This document shows positions 16,612-24,563 of a stretch of DNA of 64,000 nt, piece by piece. The stretch comes from Herbidospora sakaeratensis (lineage in GTDB: Bacteria; Actinomycetota; Actinomycetes; Streptosporangiales; Streptosporangiaceae). The translations under genes and the position numbers were made by a program. A model generated the notes under the pieces. The model ran no database searches. It saw nothing but the letters and a program-made list of their open reading frames with translations, and was not told where the DNA came from. Where the stretch lies: contig NZ_BBXC01000010.1 of the NCBI RefSeq assembly GCF_001570525.1, forward strand, positions 496,001-560,000, given 5' to 3'. Each line of letters opens with the position of its first letter. Position 1 is the stretch's first letter.

Positions 16612-18923
16612 GGCCGGCCCTCCTTCTCCACCCGGGCGGCGGTCGTCTTGAAGATCGGCTGCTTGGACACCGGATCCCAGTCGGTGACGGTCAGCTCGTT
16701 GGCCGCCCGGTCGTGGCCGCCCCCGTCGCGGTCCCAGTAGCCGTAGTGGAAGGGCAGGAAGACCACGCCCGGCCGGATCCCGGTGACCCGCACCGGCGCG
16801 ACGACCGCGCCGCGCGGCGTGGTGATCCGCGCGAGGTCGCCCTCGGCCAGGCCGAGCCGACGGGCGTCGGCGGCCGACACCTCCACCCAGACCTCCGGGT
16901 CGGCGGCCTGGAGTTCCGGGGTCCGGCCCGTCTTGGTGCGGGTGTGGAACTGGTAGAGCGAACGGCCGGTGGTCAGCCAGAACGGGAAGTCGCCGCCGGG
17001 TGACTCGTGCGGGGCGACGTACTCGGCCGTGCGCAGGATCGCCCGGCCGCCGGGGTTCATGGCGCGGTAGTCGTTCTCCTCGAACGGGGCGCCGGTGATC
17101 AGGTCGCGGCCGAAGCTCTCGCAGTAGCCGGGCGCGGCCAGGAACGCGCCGTCGGCGTAGAGGCGCTCGGTCCCGTCGGGCTTCTCCTCGGTGCAGGGCC
17201 ACTGGACGCCGCCCTCGCGGAGTTTCCGGTACGTCAGCCCGCTGTAGTCGCACGGGCGGCCCCGGGAGCACTCCTTCCACGCCTCGAACGCGCCCTCGGG
17301 GTCGTGCCACGTGACCAGAGGCGCGCCGTCGCGGTCGGTGAGGCCGAGCCGGGCGGCGAAGTCGACCAGGATGTCGAGGTCCGACCGGGCCTCGCCGGGC
17401 GGGTCGACGGCCCGCTCCGACAGGTGGACGGTCCGGTCGGCGTTGGTGAACGCGCCGGTCTTCTCGCCCCAGGCGGCGGCCGGCAGCACGACGTCGGCCA
17501 GCTCGGTGGTCTCGGTCGGGAACAGGTCCTGGACGACCAGGAACAGGTCCTCCCGGGCCAGGATCTCCCTGATCCGGCGCAGGTCCGGCAGGGAGACGGC
17601 GGGGTTGGTGCCCATGACGTACAGGAACCTGATCGAGCCCTCTTCCGCGTAGCGGAAGATCTGCATGGCGTGGGTCGGCGGCGAGTAGCTCGGGATGTCG
17701 AGCGGGTCGATGTTCCAGATCCGGGCCAGGTCGGCGACGTGTTCGGGGTTCGACCAGTTGCGGAAGCCGGGCAGGTCGCCGTCGGCGCCGCACTCGCGGT
17801 TGTTCTGCGCGGTCGGCTGGCCGTTCATCTGCAACACGCCGCACCCGGGACGGCCGAGCATGCCCCGCACCAGATGGACGTTGTTGACCTGCACCGCCGC
17901 TGCGGTGGCTTGGTTGGCCTGGTAGAAGCCCTGCAGCACGGTCGACAACAACCGTTCGGCGGTGCCGATCAGGGCGGCGGCCCGGCGCAGGTCGTCCTCG
18001 GGCACCTCGCAGATCAGCGCGGCCTTCTCCAGCGGGTAGTCGGCGACCATGCGCCGCAGCTCGTCGAAGCCGACCGTGTGGGCCTCGATGTAGCCCCGGT
18101 CGATCCAGCCGTTCTCGATGATCTCGTGCAGCAGCCCGTTCATCAGCGCCACGTTGCTGCCCGGCCGGTTGGCCAGGTGCACGGTCGCGGCCTCGGCGAT
18201 GGGCGTCGTGCGCGGATCGACGCAGATCAGGGCGGGTGGACGCGGCCCGGCCAGCCGGTCGAGGACGCGGCTCCAGGTGACCGTCTGGGTGGCGGCCATG
18301 TTGTGGCCGTAGAGGCAGATGACGTCGGCGTGGTCGATGTCGGCGTAGCTGCCGGGTTGCCCGTCGCAGCCGAACGACTCCTTCAGCGCCGCCGCCGCGG
18401 TCGCCGTGCACAGGCGGGTGTTGCCGTCGACGTGGTTGGTGCCCAGGCCGCCGTGGGCGATCAGGCCGAGGGTGTAGTACTCCTCCAGGAAGAGCTGGCC
18501 GCTCGAATAGAAGGCGACCGCACTCGGCCCCTGCTCGTCGAGCAGTTCCCTGACCCGGCCGGCCACCCGGCCCAGCGCGGTGTCCCAGCTCGTCTCGACC
18601 AGCCGGCCGTTCTCCCTGACCAGCGGCCGGGTGAGGCGGTCGGGGGAGTTGCCCGCCTGCCAGCCGAACAGGTCCTTCGGGTCTACTCGGCCGTGGTTGA
18701 CCCGGTCGCCGGCCCGGCCGCGCACCCCGGCGATGCGGCCGTCCTTGACCGCGATCTCCAGGCCGTCGCCGTTGCTGTGCAGGATCGCCGCGCTCGGCAC
18801 CCATCGATCGACGTCGTCGGGCGTCAGCCCATCGGCCAGGTGGCAGTCGACCCGCACCGGCCACGGTTCGCCCGGACCGTAGGGCGTGCGGGCGCCCCAC
18901 GGGTCGGCGATCCGGCCGGTCAC
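16608..18923 (-). CDS. Molybdopterin oxidoreductase lacking the N-terminal Fe-S cysteines
   Basis: A 771-residue member of the DMSO-reductase superfamily (formate dehydrogenase/nitrate reductase-like). Cofactor-binding segments are present: NHVDGNTRLCTATAAAALKE with the probable Mo-ligand Cys, YVMGTNPAVSLPDL, VVLPAAAWGEKTGAFTNADR, and a C-terminal MoCo domain. Where relatives carry the 4Fe-4S cysteines, this one reads SAAILHSNGDG and GRVDPKDLFGW, with no cysteine. So it probably lacks that cluster, or the electron path differs. Start GTG 18923 overlaps the stop of the Ppx-like gene (GTGA). Substrate unknown. Confidence 0.85.
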   Translation of the reverse strand: MTGRIADPWGARTPYGPGEPWPVRVDCHLADGLTPDDVDRWVPSAAILHSNGDGLEIAVKDGRIAGVRGRAGDRVNHGRVDPKDLFGWQAGNSPDRLTRPLVRENGRLVETSWDTALGRVAGRVRELLDEQGPSAVAFYSSGQLFLEEYYTLGLIAHGGLGTNHVDGNTRLCTATAAAALKESFGCDGQPGSYADIDHADVICLYGHNMAATQTVTWSRVLDRLAGPRPPALICVDPRTTPIAEAATVHLANRPGSNVALMNGLLHEIIENGWIDRGYIEAHTVGFDELRRMVADYPLEKAALICEVPEDDLRRAAALIGTAERLLSTVLQGFYQANQATAAAVQVNNVHLVRGMLGRPGCGVLQMNGQPTAQNNRECGADGDLPGFRNWSNPEHVADLARIWNIDPLDIPSYSPPTHAMQIFRYAEEGSIRFLYVMGTNPAVSLPDLRRIREILAREDLFLVVQDLFPTETTELADVVLPAAAWGEKTGAFTNADRTVHLSERAVDPPGEARSDLDILVDFAARLGLTDRDGAPLVTWHDPEGAFEAWKECSRGRPCDYSGLTYRKLREGGVQWPCTEEKPDGTERLYADGAFLAAPGYCESFGRDLITGAPFEENDYRAMNPGGRAILRTAEYVAPHESPGGDFPFWLTTGRSLYQFHTRTKTGRTPELQAADPEVWVEVSAADARRLGLAEGDLARITTPRGAVVAPVRVTGIRPGVVFLPFHYGYWDRDGGGHDRAANELTVTDWDPVSKQPIFKTTAARVEKEGRP

Positions 18924-19435
18924 CACTTCCGCTGCCGGAGAGGGGCGATCTCGTCGCCGGCCTCGGCGGTCTCGGGGCTCAGCATCATCTGCCGCCGGCG
19001 GCTCAGGATGCCCTCGCGGATCGCCCACGGGCACATCTCCACCTCGTCGACGCCCAGATCGGTCATGACCGCCTCGGCCACGATCGCCCCGGCCAGCACC
19101 TCGTCGGCCCGGTCGGGCGCGACGCCCTTCAGCTTGGCCCGCTTGCGGTTGCTCATCGCGGCCAGCTTCGGCAGCCGCTTGCGCAGCCGCTTCAGCTTCA
19201 GCACCCCGTGCCCGCCGGTCAGCTTCGCCAGCTCGTGGAAGGTCTTGGACGTCGCCACCGCCCGCACCAGCTCCTTGACCGCAGCGGGCCCGATCACGCC
19301 GTCGTCGTCGGTGCCCTCGGCGAGCGGCGCGTCGTGCTTCTCGGACGCCACGGCGTGGAACGGCCCTTCACGGGTGACGTCGGAGACCGTGAGATGGGTG
19401 GTGTTCGACCCGATATCCATTACTCCGATGCGCAT
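18920..19435 (-). CDS. Internally deleted Ppx/GppA phosphatase
   Basis: A 171-residue protein that starts like an exopolyphosphatase/GppA (MRIGVMDIGSNTTHLTVSDV) and ends like one (ATSKTFHELAKLTGG, DEVLAGAIVAEAVMTDLGVD, CPWAIREGILSRR). Actinobacterial homologues are about 310 residues. The middle, about 140-150 residues with the second phosphate-binding loop and catalytic region, is missing, while the frame is intact. It is unlikely to be an active phosphatase and may be decaying or re-purposed. It overlaps the start of the molybdopterin oxidoreductase by four bases and so may survive as a translational leader. Confidence 0.75.
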   Translation of the reverse strand: MRIGVMDIGSNTTHLTVSDVTREGPFHAVASEKHDAPLAEGTDDDGVIGPAAVKELVRAVATSKTFHELAKLTGGHGVLKLKRLRKRLPKLAAMSNRKRAKLKGVAPDRADEVLAGAIVAEAVMTDLGVDEVEMCPWAIREGILSRRRQMMLSPETAEAGDEIAPLRQRKW

Positions 19436-19597
19436 TCACCCGCTCTACCCGTTCTGCTCGGCTCGAAGGTCGAGAGAGCCCCTCGGCTTGGCCATGTTCG
19501 GGTGACCCCGGAATCGTTCCCGTCCGGACGGGTATGGCGGCTGGTCAGCACAACAGTCGCGCTGTCGAGCACGTCCTGTCTCTCAACAGGAGAGCTC

Positions 19598-20041
19598 ATG
19601 AGAACTCACGCGCCATCCCGCACCACGTCACCGCTCCGGCAGGCCGCGCTGATTCTCGGCGTGGTGTTCCTGCTGGTGGGCGTGCTGGGATTCATCCCGG
19701 GCATCACCACGAACTACGGCACGATGCAGTTCGCCGGCCACCACTCCCAGGCGCTGCTCCTGGGCGTCTTCCAGGTGTCGGTGCTGCACAACATCGTCCA
19801 CCTGCTCTTCGGCGTATGGGGCCTGGCGGCCTCCCGGACCTGGAACAACTCCCGCGCCTTCCTCGTCGGCGGCGGGGTGATCTACCTGATCCTGCTCGTG
19901 TACGGACTGCTCGTCGACCGTGAGAGCACTGCCAACTTTGTGCCCCTCAACACGGCCGACAACTGGCTCCACCTGGCGCTGGGGGTCGTCATGATCGCCC
20001 TCGGCCTGGGCCTGTCACGGTCGTCGCGGGCCACGACCTGA
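19598..20041 (+). CDS. DUF4383 four-helix membrane protein
   Basis: A 147-residue protein with four membrane helices (AALILGVVFLLVGVLGFIPG, SVLHNIVHLLFGVWGLAA, FLVGGGVIYLILLVYGLL, LHLALGVVMIALGLGLS). The HNIVHLLFGVWGL and NWLHLALG histidine motifs are typical of DUF4383. AGGAGAG precedes the ATG. Function unknown; family members are common stress-associated membrane proteins in actinomycetes. Confidence 0.85.
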   Translation: MRTHAPSRTTSPLRQAALILGVVFLLVGVLGFIPGITTNYGTMQFAGHHSQALLLGVFQVSVLHNIVHLLFGVWGLAASRTWNNSRAFLVGGGVIYLILLVYGLLVDRESTANFVPLNTADNWLHLALGVVMIALGLGLSRSSRATT

Positions 20042-20074
20042 GGACGACGGACGCGTCTTCAGCTGCCGACTCGA

Positions 20075-20575
20075 TCAGACCTCGGCGTTCCGGCGGACCT
20101 GCTCGATCTGCGCCTCGGTGACGTTGAGGGCGCCGAACTGCTTGACCGCCTGGTAGTAGGTCCAGGCCAGCCCGTTGCAGGTGTTGCGCGGCACGGTCGA
20201 GTAGCCCGCGCAGACCTGCTTCATGTCGAAGTAGAACGCGTCGTCGATCCGCGACTTGTTCGCCGGGAACTGGCCGACGGCCTTGTAGTTGCGGTAACCG
20301 AAGTCGTGCCGCCGGCACGGCATCCGGAAGTCGAAGCCGAGCGGCTGGTCGGGGCTGGTCGAGCAGAGGTCGGTCGACCAGTCGAACGCGTAGTCGGCCC
20401 AGGCGCCCTGGTTCTGCCACGCGGACCGCCAGCTGCCGGCGCTCGCGGCGGTGGGCTGGCTGAAGGTGGAAAGTGCGGAAAGCTTTTGCTGCAACGTCAC
20501 CGCGTGGGCGGGAAGAGTTAATGCGATTAACGTGACGAGAGAAGGGGCGACGATCGCGACGGCTCGCTTGAGCAT
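20075..20575 (-). CDS. Secreted prokaryotic phospholipase A2
   Basis: A 166-residue secreted enzyme. Residues 1-25 are a signal peptide (MLKRAVAIVAPSLVTLIALT then LPAHA). The mature part has the bacterial PLA2 active-site motif PCRRHDFGYRNYK, with the catalytic His-Asp pair, and four cysteines (DLCSTS, PCRRHD, QVCAGY, NTCNG) fitting two disulfides. It hydrolyses the sn-2 ester of phospholipids, calcium-dependent in relatives such as the Streptomyces enzyme. The start at 20575 follows AGGG by five bases; longer in-frame starts would bury the signal peptide. Confidence 0.9.
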   Translation of the reverse strand: MLKRAVAIVAPSLVTLIALTLPAHAVTLQQKLSALSTFSQPTAASAGSWRSAWQNQGAWADYAFDWSTDLCSTSPDQPLGFDFRMPCRRHDFGYRNYKAVGQFPANKSRIDDAFYFDMKQVCAGYSTVPRNTCNGLAWTYYQAVKQFGALNVTEAQIEQVRRNAEV

Positions 20576-20740
20576 GAGGCCCTGCCTTTGCGCGTGAGGA
20601 GACCTGCCACTGCCCAACGATGCGGCGAAACCGCCGCCGACGCCGGAACAGATCTCCATCAAGAAGAGCCGTGACATTGACGAAACATCGCCATTTACAA
20701 CCGGATGTTTCTCCTGTCACCACGCGTTGTCATAGCCAAG

Positions 20741-20908
20741 TCACGAAGCGGCCGCCGGGAAAATCGGCAGCACGTTGACCTGAAGGAGATTTCCCGGAAT
20801 GGAGATGACGTCGTCGAAAAGCAGCCCCGGCCCGTCGGCGGCCCGGGCGGGGGCGGCGACGCCCACGGCGCCAAGTGCGAGCAGGGTCACGACGAGGGCC
20901 TTCTTCAC
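20741..20908 (-). CDS. Short secreted peptide, 55 residues
   Basis: A GTG-started frame of 55 codons plus stop. It encodes a clear signal peptide (KKALVVTLLALGAVGVAAPA then RA) and a 31-residue mature peptide ADGPGLLFDDVISIPGNLLQ followed by VNVLPIFPAAAS. GGAGAG lies eight bases upstream of the GTG. The hydrophobic mature peptide without cysteines resembles other very small exported actinomycete peptides of unknown role; I do not recognise the family. It lies alone between the PLA2 gene and the TetR gene. Confidence 0.55.
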   Translation of the reverse strand: MKKALVVTLLALGAVGVAAPARAADGPGLLFDDVISIPGNLLQVNVLPIFPAAAS

Positions 20909-20978
20909 TTCAGTCACTCTCCGCTAATCAATCGAAGCCGAATGGCTACGGAGAGTATCGGGTCCGCGGGAAGGCGGG

Positions 20979-21608
20979 TCAACTCGAAGCGGCCGGCCCC
21001 CACACGACCTGCTCCAGGCAGTCGCGGAACAGATCGTCGACGGTGCGGCCAGGCTCGAAGTACTCCCGCACGCCGGCCATCACGGTGGGATACGCCGCCG
21101 TGTACGCGGCCATGTCGAAGCCCTCAAGCGCCTCGGCGCTGGGCGGCCCGGTCTGCTCCTCCAACACGAAGCCGACGGTGAACCGCAACGCCGTCACCAC
21201 GACCAGCCGGGCCCGTCTCAGTGGAACGCCCCGCGCGACGAGCGTGCTCATCGCCAGTTCGGAGACGCCCGCCATCGTGAGCGACAACTGGGCGGCCGAG
21301 ATGACCCGCGCGCCGTCGGGATGGGCCAGCAGCGCCCGCCGCAGCCGCCCGGCCAGGCCGATCAGCCAGCCCTGCCAGCCCTCCTCCGGGCCGGGCGCCA
21401 CGAACTCGGGGAACTCCTGCTCCAGAATCGCCTCGGCGATCGCGTTGACCAGCGCCGCCTTGTTCGGGATGTGCCAGTAGAGGGTCGGCGACCGCACGCC
21501 GAGCCGCGCGGCCAGCTTGCGCGTGGTCACCCCGTCGAGCCCTTCGGCGTCGAGCAGCGCGACGGCCTCGGTGACGATCCGCTGCCTGTCCAGAGCCAAT
21601 TCCGGCAC
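20979..21608 (-). CDS. TetR-family repressor, TetR class with TetR_C-like domain
   Basis: A 209-residue repressor. HTH at about 25-50: GVTTRKLAARLGVRSPTLYW then HIPNKAALV, closely resembling the DNA-reading head of the classical tetracycline repressor. The C-terminal part fits the TetR_C ligand domain. Two tetO-like palindromes lie just upstream (21621-21659), between it and the divergent oxidoreductase operon. It probably represses itself and that operon until a small molecule binds. No tetracycline efflux gene is present. Confidence 0.88.
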   Translation of the reverse strand: MPELALDRQRIVTEAVALLDAEGLDGVTTRKLAARLGVRSPTLYWHIPNKAALVNAIAEAILEQEFPEFVAPGPEEGWQGWLIGLAGRLRRALLAHPDGARVISAAQLSLTMAGVSELAMSTLVARGVPLRRARLVVVTALRFTVGFVLEEQTGPPSAEALEGFDMAAYTAAYPTVMAGVREYFEPGRTVDDLFRDCLEQVVWGPAASS

Positions 21609-21620
21609 CTCCCTTGCGCA

Positions 21621-21659
21621 CTCTATCGCCGATAGAGTTCTCTATCAGTGATAGAGAAT
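21621..21659. promoter_or_regulatory. Two tetO-like operators
   Basis: Two adjoining palindromes: ACTCTATCGCCGATAGAGT (21621-21639) and TCTCTATCAGTGATAGAGA (21640-21658). Both have the CTATC-N3-GATAG core; the second is nearly identical to the classical tetracycline operator. They fill the gap between the TetR gene (start 21608) and the operon starting at 21679, and so should control both. Confidence 0.75.
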
Positions 21660-21678
21660 CGCGTCAGAGGAGACACCG

Positions 21679-21864
21679 ATGAGCCACCTGCTCCGCGACC
21701 TGCTGCACCGGGCGACCCACCGCATCCCGGGCGTCCCCGCACACGCCGACGGCCCCCCGCCCGGCCACCAGGGGCACCCGCGCCACGACCACACCCGCCC
21801 GCCACGCGTCCTGGTGGCCTGGCAGACCCGCATCGCCCGCCTGTTCGGCCAGGACCGGCCATGA
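21679..21864 (+). CDS. Small His/Pro-rich protein upstream of the oxidoreductase
   Basis: A 61-residue protein rich in His, Pro and Arg (PAHADGPPPGHQGHPRHDHT) with amphipathic ends. GGAGAC lies five bases before the ATG, and the stop overlaps the next start (ATGA), which argues for a translated gene in a TetR-controlled operon. The His-rich centre could bind metal. No homologue recognised. Confidence 0.45.
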   Translation: MSHLLRDLLHRATHRIPGVPAHADGPPPGHQGHPRHDHTRPPRVLVAWQTRIARLFGQDRP

Positions 21865-22820
21865 AAGCCGCGGTCGTGTACGAGCCCGGCGGCGCCCCCC
21901 GCTACGACGACTTCCCAGACCCGGTGGCCGCCGACGGCGAGGTCGTCATCGACGTGAAGGCGGTCGCCGTCGAGAACGTCGACAAGGCGATCGCCGAGGG
22001 CACCCACTACGCCGCCGGGACGTACGCCGCCGAGTTCCCCCTGATCCCCGCCTTCGACGGCATCGGCGCCCTCCCCGACGGCACCCTCGTCGGCTTCGGC
22101 AACGTCCGCCCGCCCTACGGCGCACTGGCCGAGAAGTGCGTGGTCCCCCACGGCTCCTACGTGCCGATCCCCGATGGCGTCGACCCGTCCGTGGCGGCGG
22201 TGATGGCCTCGGCCATAACGGCGATGTCGATGAGGACGGCCGCCGGGTTCAGCCCGGGGGAGACGGTGCTGGTCCAGGGGGCCACCGGCGTCGCCGGACG
22301 GCTGGCGGTCAAGGTCGCCCGCCTGCTGGGCGCCGGCCGCATCGTCGCGACCGGCCGCGACGACGGCCAACTGCGTGAGATCCAGACGCTCGGAGCCGAC
22401 GCGGTGATCAACACCGCGGTCCCCGACGAGGAACTGGCCCGCGCCTACCTTGACGCGAAGGGCGACGGCTACGACGTCGTCGTGGACTATCTGTGGGGGA
22501 GACCCACCGAGATCCTGCTGCGGGCCCTGGTGCCGACGTCCTTCGCGTTCGGCAAGCCGACCCGGGTGGTCCAGATCGGCGAGTCGGCCGGTGCGGAGCT
22601 CGCGCTGGCCGCGTCGAGCCTGCGCACCTCCGGGGTGGAGATCTACGGCGCGGCCAAGGGCCTCGACCCGCAGACGATGGAGGAGGCGTACCAGCAGATC
22701 GTGACGTGGACGCGGTCGGGCGAGCTGACCTTCGACGTGGAGAGGGTGCCGCTGAGCGACATCGAGAACGCGTGGCGGCGTACCGACCTCAAAGGCAGGC
22801 GACTCGTCGTCACGCCATGA
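21861..22820 (+). CDS. Zinc-less MDR quinone oxidoreductase-like enzyme
   Basis: A 319-residue medium-chain reductase: N-terminal GroES-like fold (MKAAVVYEPGGAPRYDDF) and NAD(P)H Rossmann fold (VLVQGATGVAGRLAVKVARL). No zinc cysteines are present, so it belongs to the quinone oxidoreductase/zeta-crystallin branch, probably NADPH-dependent. It is coupled to the small gene before it and likely controlled by the divergent TetR via the tetO-like sites. A role in detoxifying the TetR ligand is plausible but inferred. Confidence 0.85.
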   Translation: MKAAVVYEPGGAPRYDDFPDPVAADGEVVIDVKAVAVENVDKAIAEGTHYAAGTYAAEFPLIPAFDGIGALPDGTLVGFGNVRPPYGALAEKCVVPHGSYVPIPDGVDPSVAAVMASAITAMSMRTAAGFSPGETVLVQGATGVAGRLAVKVARLLGAGRIVATGRDDGQLREIQTLGADAVINTAVPDEELARAYLDAKGDGYDVVVDYLWGRPTEILLRALVPTSFAFGKPTRVVQIGESAGAELALAASSLRTSGVEIYGAAKGLDPQTMEEAYQQIVTWTRSGELTFDVERVPLSDIENAWRRTDLKGRRLVVTP

Positions 22821-22849
22821 TCGGCGGCGTCCGCGAGGGCGGAACGCCG

Positions 22850-22875
22850 TGGAACAGGATGTCACGCCTGCTTAG
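22850..22875 (+). promoter_or_regulatory. Promoter-like block repeated before genes 1 and 4 of the secreted-protein array
   Basis: TGGAACAGGATGTCACGCCT, then GCTTAG, lies about 30 bases upstream of the first array gene. A closely similar block (TGGAACGGAATGTGTCACGC, then CTGAGTAG) lies at 24503-24530 before the fourth gene. GGAAC with a TAG-containing box 15-17 bases downstream resembles an ECF-sigma promoter. A duplicated promoter would make genes 1-3 and gene 4 separate units. Confidence 0.4.
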
Positions 22876-22904
22876 AAAGAAGACTTTCCAAGTAGGTGGG
22901 CTGA

Positions 22905-23402
22905 ATGACCAGAGCCGGAAAACTGATCGCGTCCGTCGGCGCGAGCGTCACGATGCTGGGGCTGCTGAGCGCGCCCGCGCACGCCGCCAGCCAGATGTAC
23001 ATCTCCCATTCGATCACGGTGACCGACGTCGTCACGCACCAGATCGACGTTCATCTCCCGATGAGCAGGCAGGACGCTGAGGGCTACATCTACTGGGGCG
23101 CCCAGATCAAGCTCCGATGTTTCGGCAGCGACGCCGTCTTCAACGAGCTGCTCGACAGAGTTCCGCAGATCGGCGACACGTTCTCGAAGGTCCCCAGAAA
23201 GGCCCCTTACCCGGCGGGATACGGCGTGCTCAGGGCCGAGGAAGACGGCCTGCATCTGACGACTTTGGACGTCTACCGCAAGCCGGGCCTGCTCAACGAG
23301 GACATCGGCGCCGAGGACGAGGTCTTCTGCGACGCCAAATGGATCGACGCCGATGGCTACATCCTCAGAGCCAAGAGCGAAGAAGTGCACGGCTACTTCT
23401 AA
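22905..23402 (+). CDS. Secreted protein of unknown family, array copy 1
   Basis: A 165-residue exported protein with a signal peptide (residues 1-27, ending SAPAHA). The mature part starts ASQMYISHSITVTD. Landmarks shared by all four array members: a VHLPM motif, D-A-x-GYI, an early cysteine (RCFG), a Pro/Tyr-rich turn (KAPYPAGYGVL), LNED, then EVFCDAKWIDADGY and a C-terminal GYF. Two cysteines probably form one disulfide. No known domain recognised. The series 22905-25088 is a tandem duplication in one direction. Confidence 0.75.
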   Translation: MTRAGKLIASVGASVTMLGLLSAPAHAASQMYISHSITVTDVVTHQIDVHLPMSRQDAEGYIYWGAQIKLRCFGSDAVFNELLDRVPQIGDTFSKVPRKAPYPAGYGVLRAEEDGLHLTTLDVYRKPGLLNEDIGAEDEVFCDAKWIDADGYILRAKSEEVHGYF

Positions 23403-23415
23403 AGGAGAAGGCGAT

Positions 23416-23913
23416 ATGACCAGGGCCGGGAAGGCCATCGGGGCGAGCCTCGCGATGATCGTGTCGCTCGGGTTCGTCAGCACACCCGCACACGCCGCCA
23501 GCCAGATGACGATCACCCACTCGATCACGGTGACCGGCTATGTCAGGCATCAGATCGACGTCCATTTGCCCATGAACAAGGAAGACGCGGCGGGCTACAT
23601 CTATTGGGGCGCGAAGATCGAGCTCGAATGCTGGGGCGAGGACGTGGGTCCTGACCAATATCTCTACGACGTTCCAGGAATCGGCCAGACATTCACCGGA
23701 ACCCCCAAACGGGCTCCCTACCCGCCGGGACACGGAGTTCTCCAGGCCACCGAAGACGGCGTCCACCTGACGACTCTGGACCTGTATCCCAAAGGCGAGG
23801 ACCTCAACGAGGACTACGGCCTCCAGGACGAGATCTACTGCAAGGCCAAATGGATCGACGCCGACGGCGGCACCCTCAACGCCAAGAGCAACGTCGCGAG
23901 TGGCTACTTCTGA
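23416..23913 (+). CDS. Secreted protein of unknown family, array copy 2
   Basis: A 165-residue paralogue, 13 bases after copy 1, with AAAGGAGAAG upstream. Signal peptide 1-27 ends STPAHA; the mature protein begins ASQMTITHSITVTGYV. It has the same VHLPM, GYIYWGAKIELECWG, PYPPGHGVL, LNEDYG and EIYCKAKWIDADGG landmarks and ends SGYF. It is the closest relative of copy 1. Probably co-transcribed with copies 1 and 3. Confidence 0.75.
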   Translation: MTRAGKAIGASLAMIVSLGFVSTPAHAASQMTITHSITVTGYVRHQIDVHLPMNKEDAAGYIYWGAKIELECWGEDVGPDQYLYDVPGIGQTFTGTPKRAPYPPGHGVLQATEDGVHLTTLDLYPKGEDLNEDYGLQDEIYCKAKWIDADGGTLNAKSNVASGYF

Positions 23914-23937
23914 GCCACCAGAGAAGGGAAACAGTCA

Positions 23938-24486
23938 ATGACCATCGGCAGAAAGCCGGCCACCCGGGCGATCGTCGCCTTCGGTGCGGGCCTGGCTCTG
24001 ATGCACGGCCCCGCGAGCACCCCGGCGAACGCGGCGAGTTCGATCGTCGCCACCCACACGATCACCGTGCCGGGCATGGTGAAACACATGATCACTGTCC
24101 GGCTCCCGATGAGCAGGCAGGACGCGGAAGGCTACATCTACTGGGGCGCGAAGATCAAGATCGACTGCTATGGAGAAGACGTCGTGAGCGACCCGAAGCT
24201 CACGAACGTCCCAGGGACGTTCAAGGGGGTGGCGGAGCGGAACCGGTATTTCAGCGGCGTCCCCAGACCCGATCCCTATCCGCCGGGATTCGGCGTGCTC
24301 ACCGCCACCGACGAAGGTGTCGTCCTGAACACCCTGGACCTTTACGTGAAGGGCGGCGCCGGCGAACTGAACGAGGACACCGGCCTGGGCACCTTGCAGG
24401 ACGAGATCTACTGCAAGGCGACCTGGATCGACGCTGACGGTTACACGCTCACCGACAAGACCAACCTGGTGACCGGATACTTCTAG
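23938..24486 (+). CDS. Secreted protein of unknown family, array copy 3
   Basis: A 182-residue paralogue with a longer signal region (residues 1-32, ending STPANA) and an extra segment before the Pro/Tyr turn. Landmarks: ITVRLPMSRQDAEGYIYWGA, DCYGED, DPYPPGFGVL, GELNEDTG, EIYCKATWIDADGY, TGYF. Two conserved cysteines. The insertion and length set it apart from copies 1 and 2. Function unknown. Confidence 0.75.
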   Translation: MTIGRKPATRAIVAFGAGLALMHGPASTPANAASSIVATHTITVPGMVKHMITVRLPMSRQDAEGYIYWGAKIKIDCYGEDVVSDPKLTNVPGTFKGVAERNRYFSGVPRPDPYPPGFGVLTATDEGVVLNTLDLYVKGGAGELNEDTGLGTLQDEIYCKATWIDADGYTLTDKTNLVTGYF

Positions 24487-24563
24487 GGACCGTTCCATCG
24501 CCTGGAACGGAATGTGTCACGCCTGAGTAGTGAGACCCGAGAAAACTCGAAGGAGTGACAGTA

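Noticed and set aside
17007-19505. Long plus-strand frame of over 800 codons opposite the molybdopterin oxidoreductase
   Set aside because: Composition of a shadow frame; the minus-strand genes there have clear motifs.
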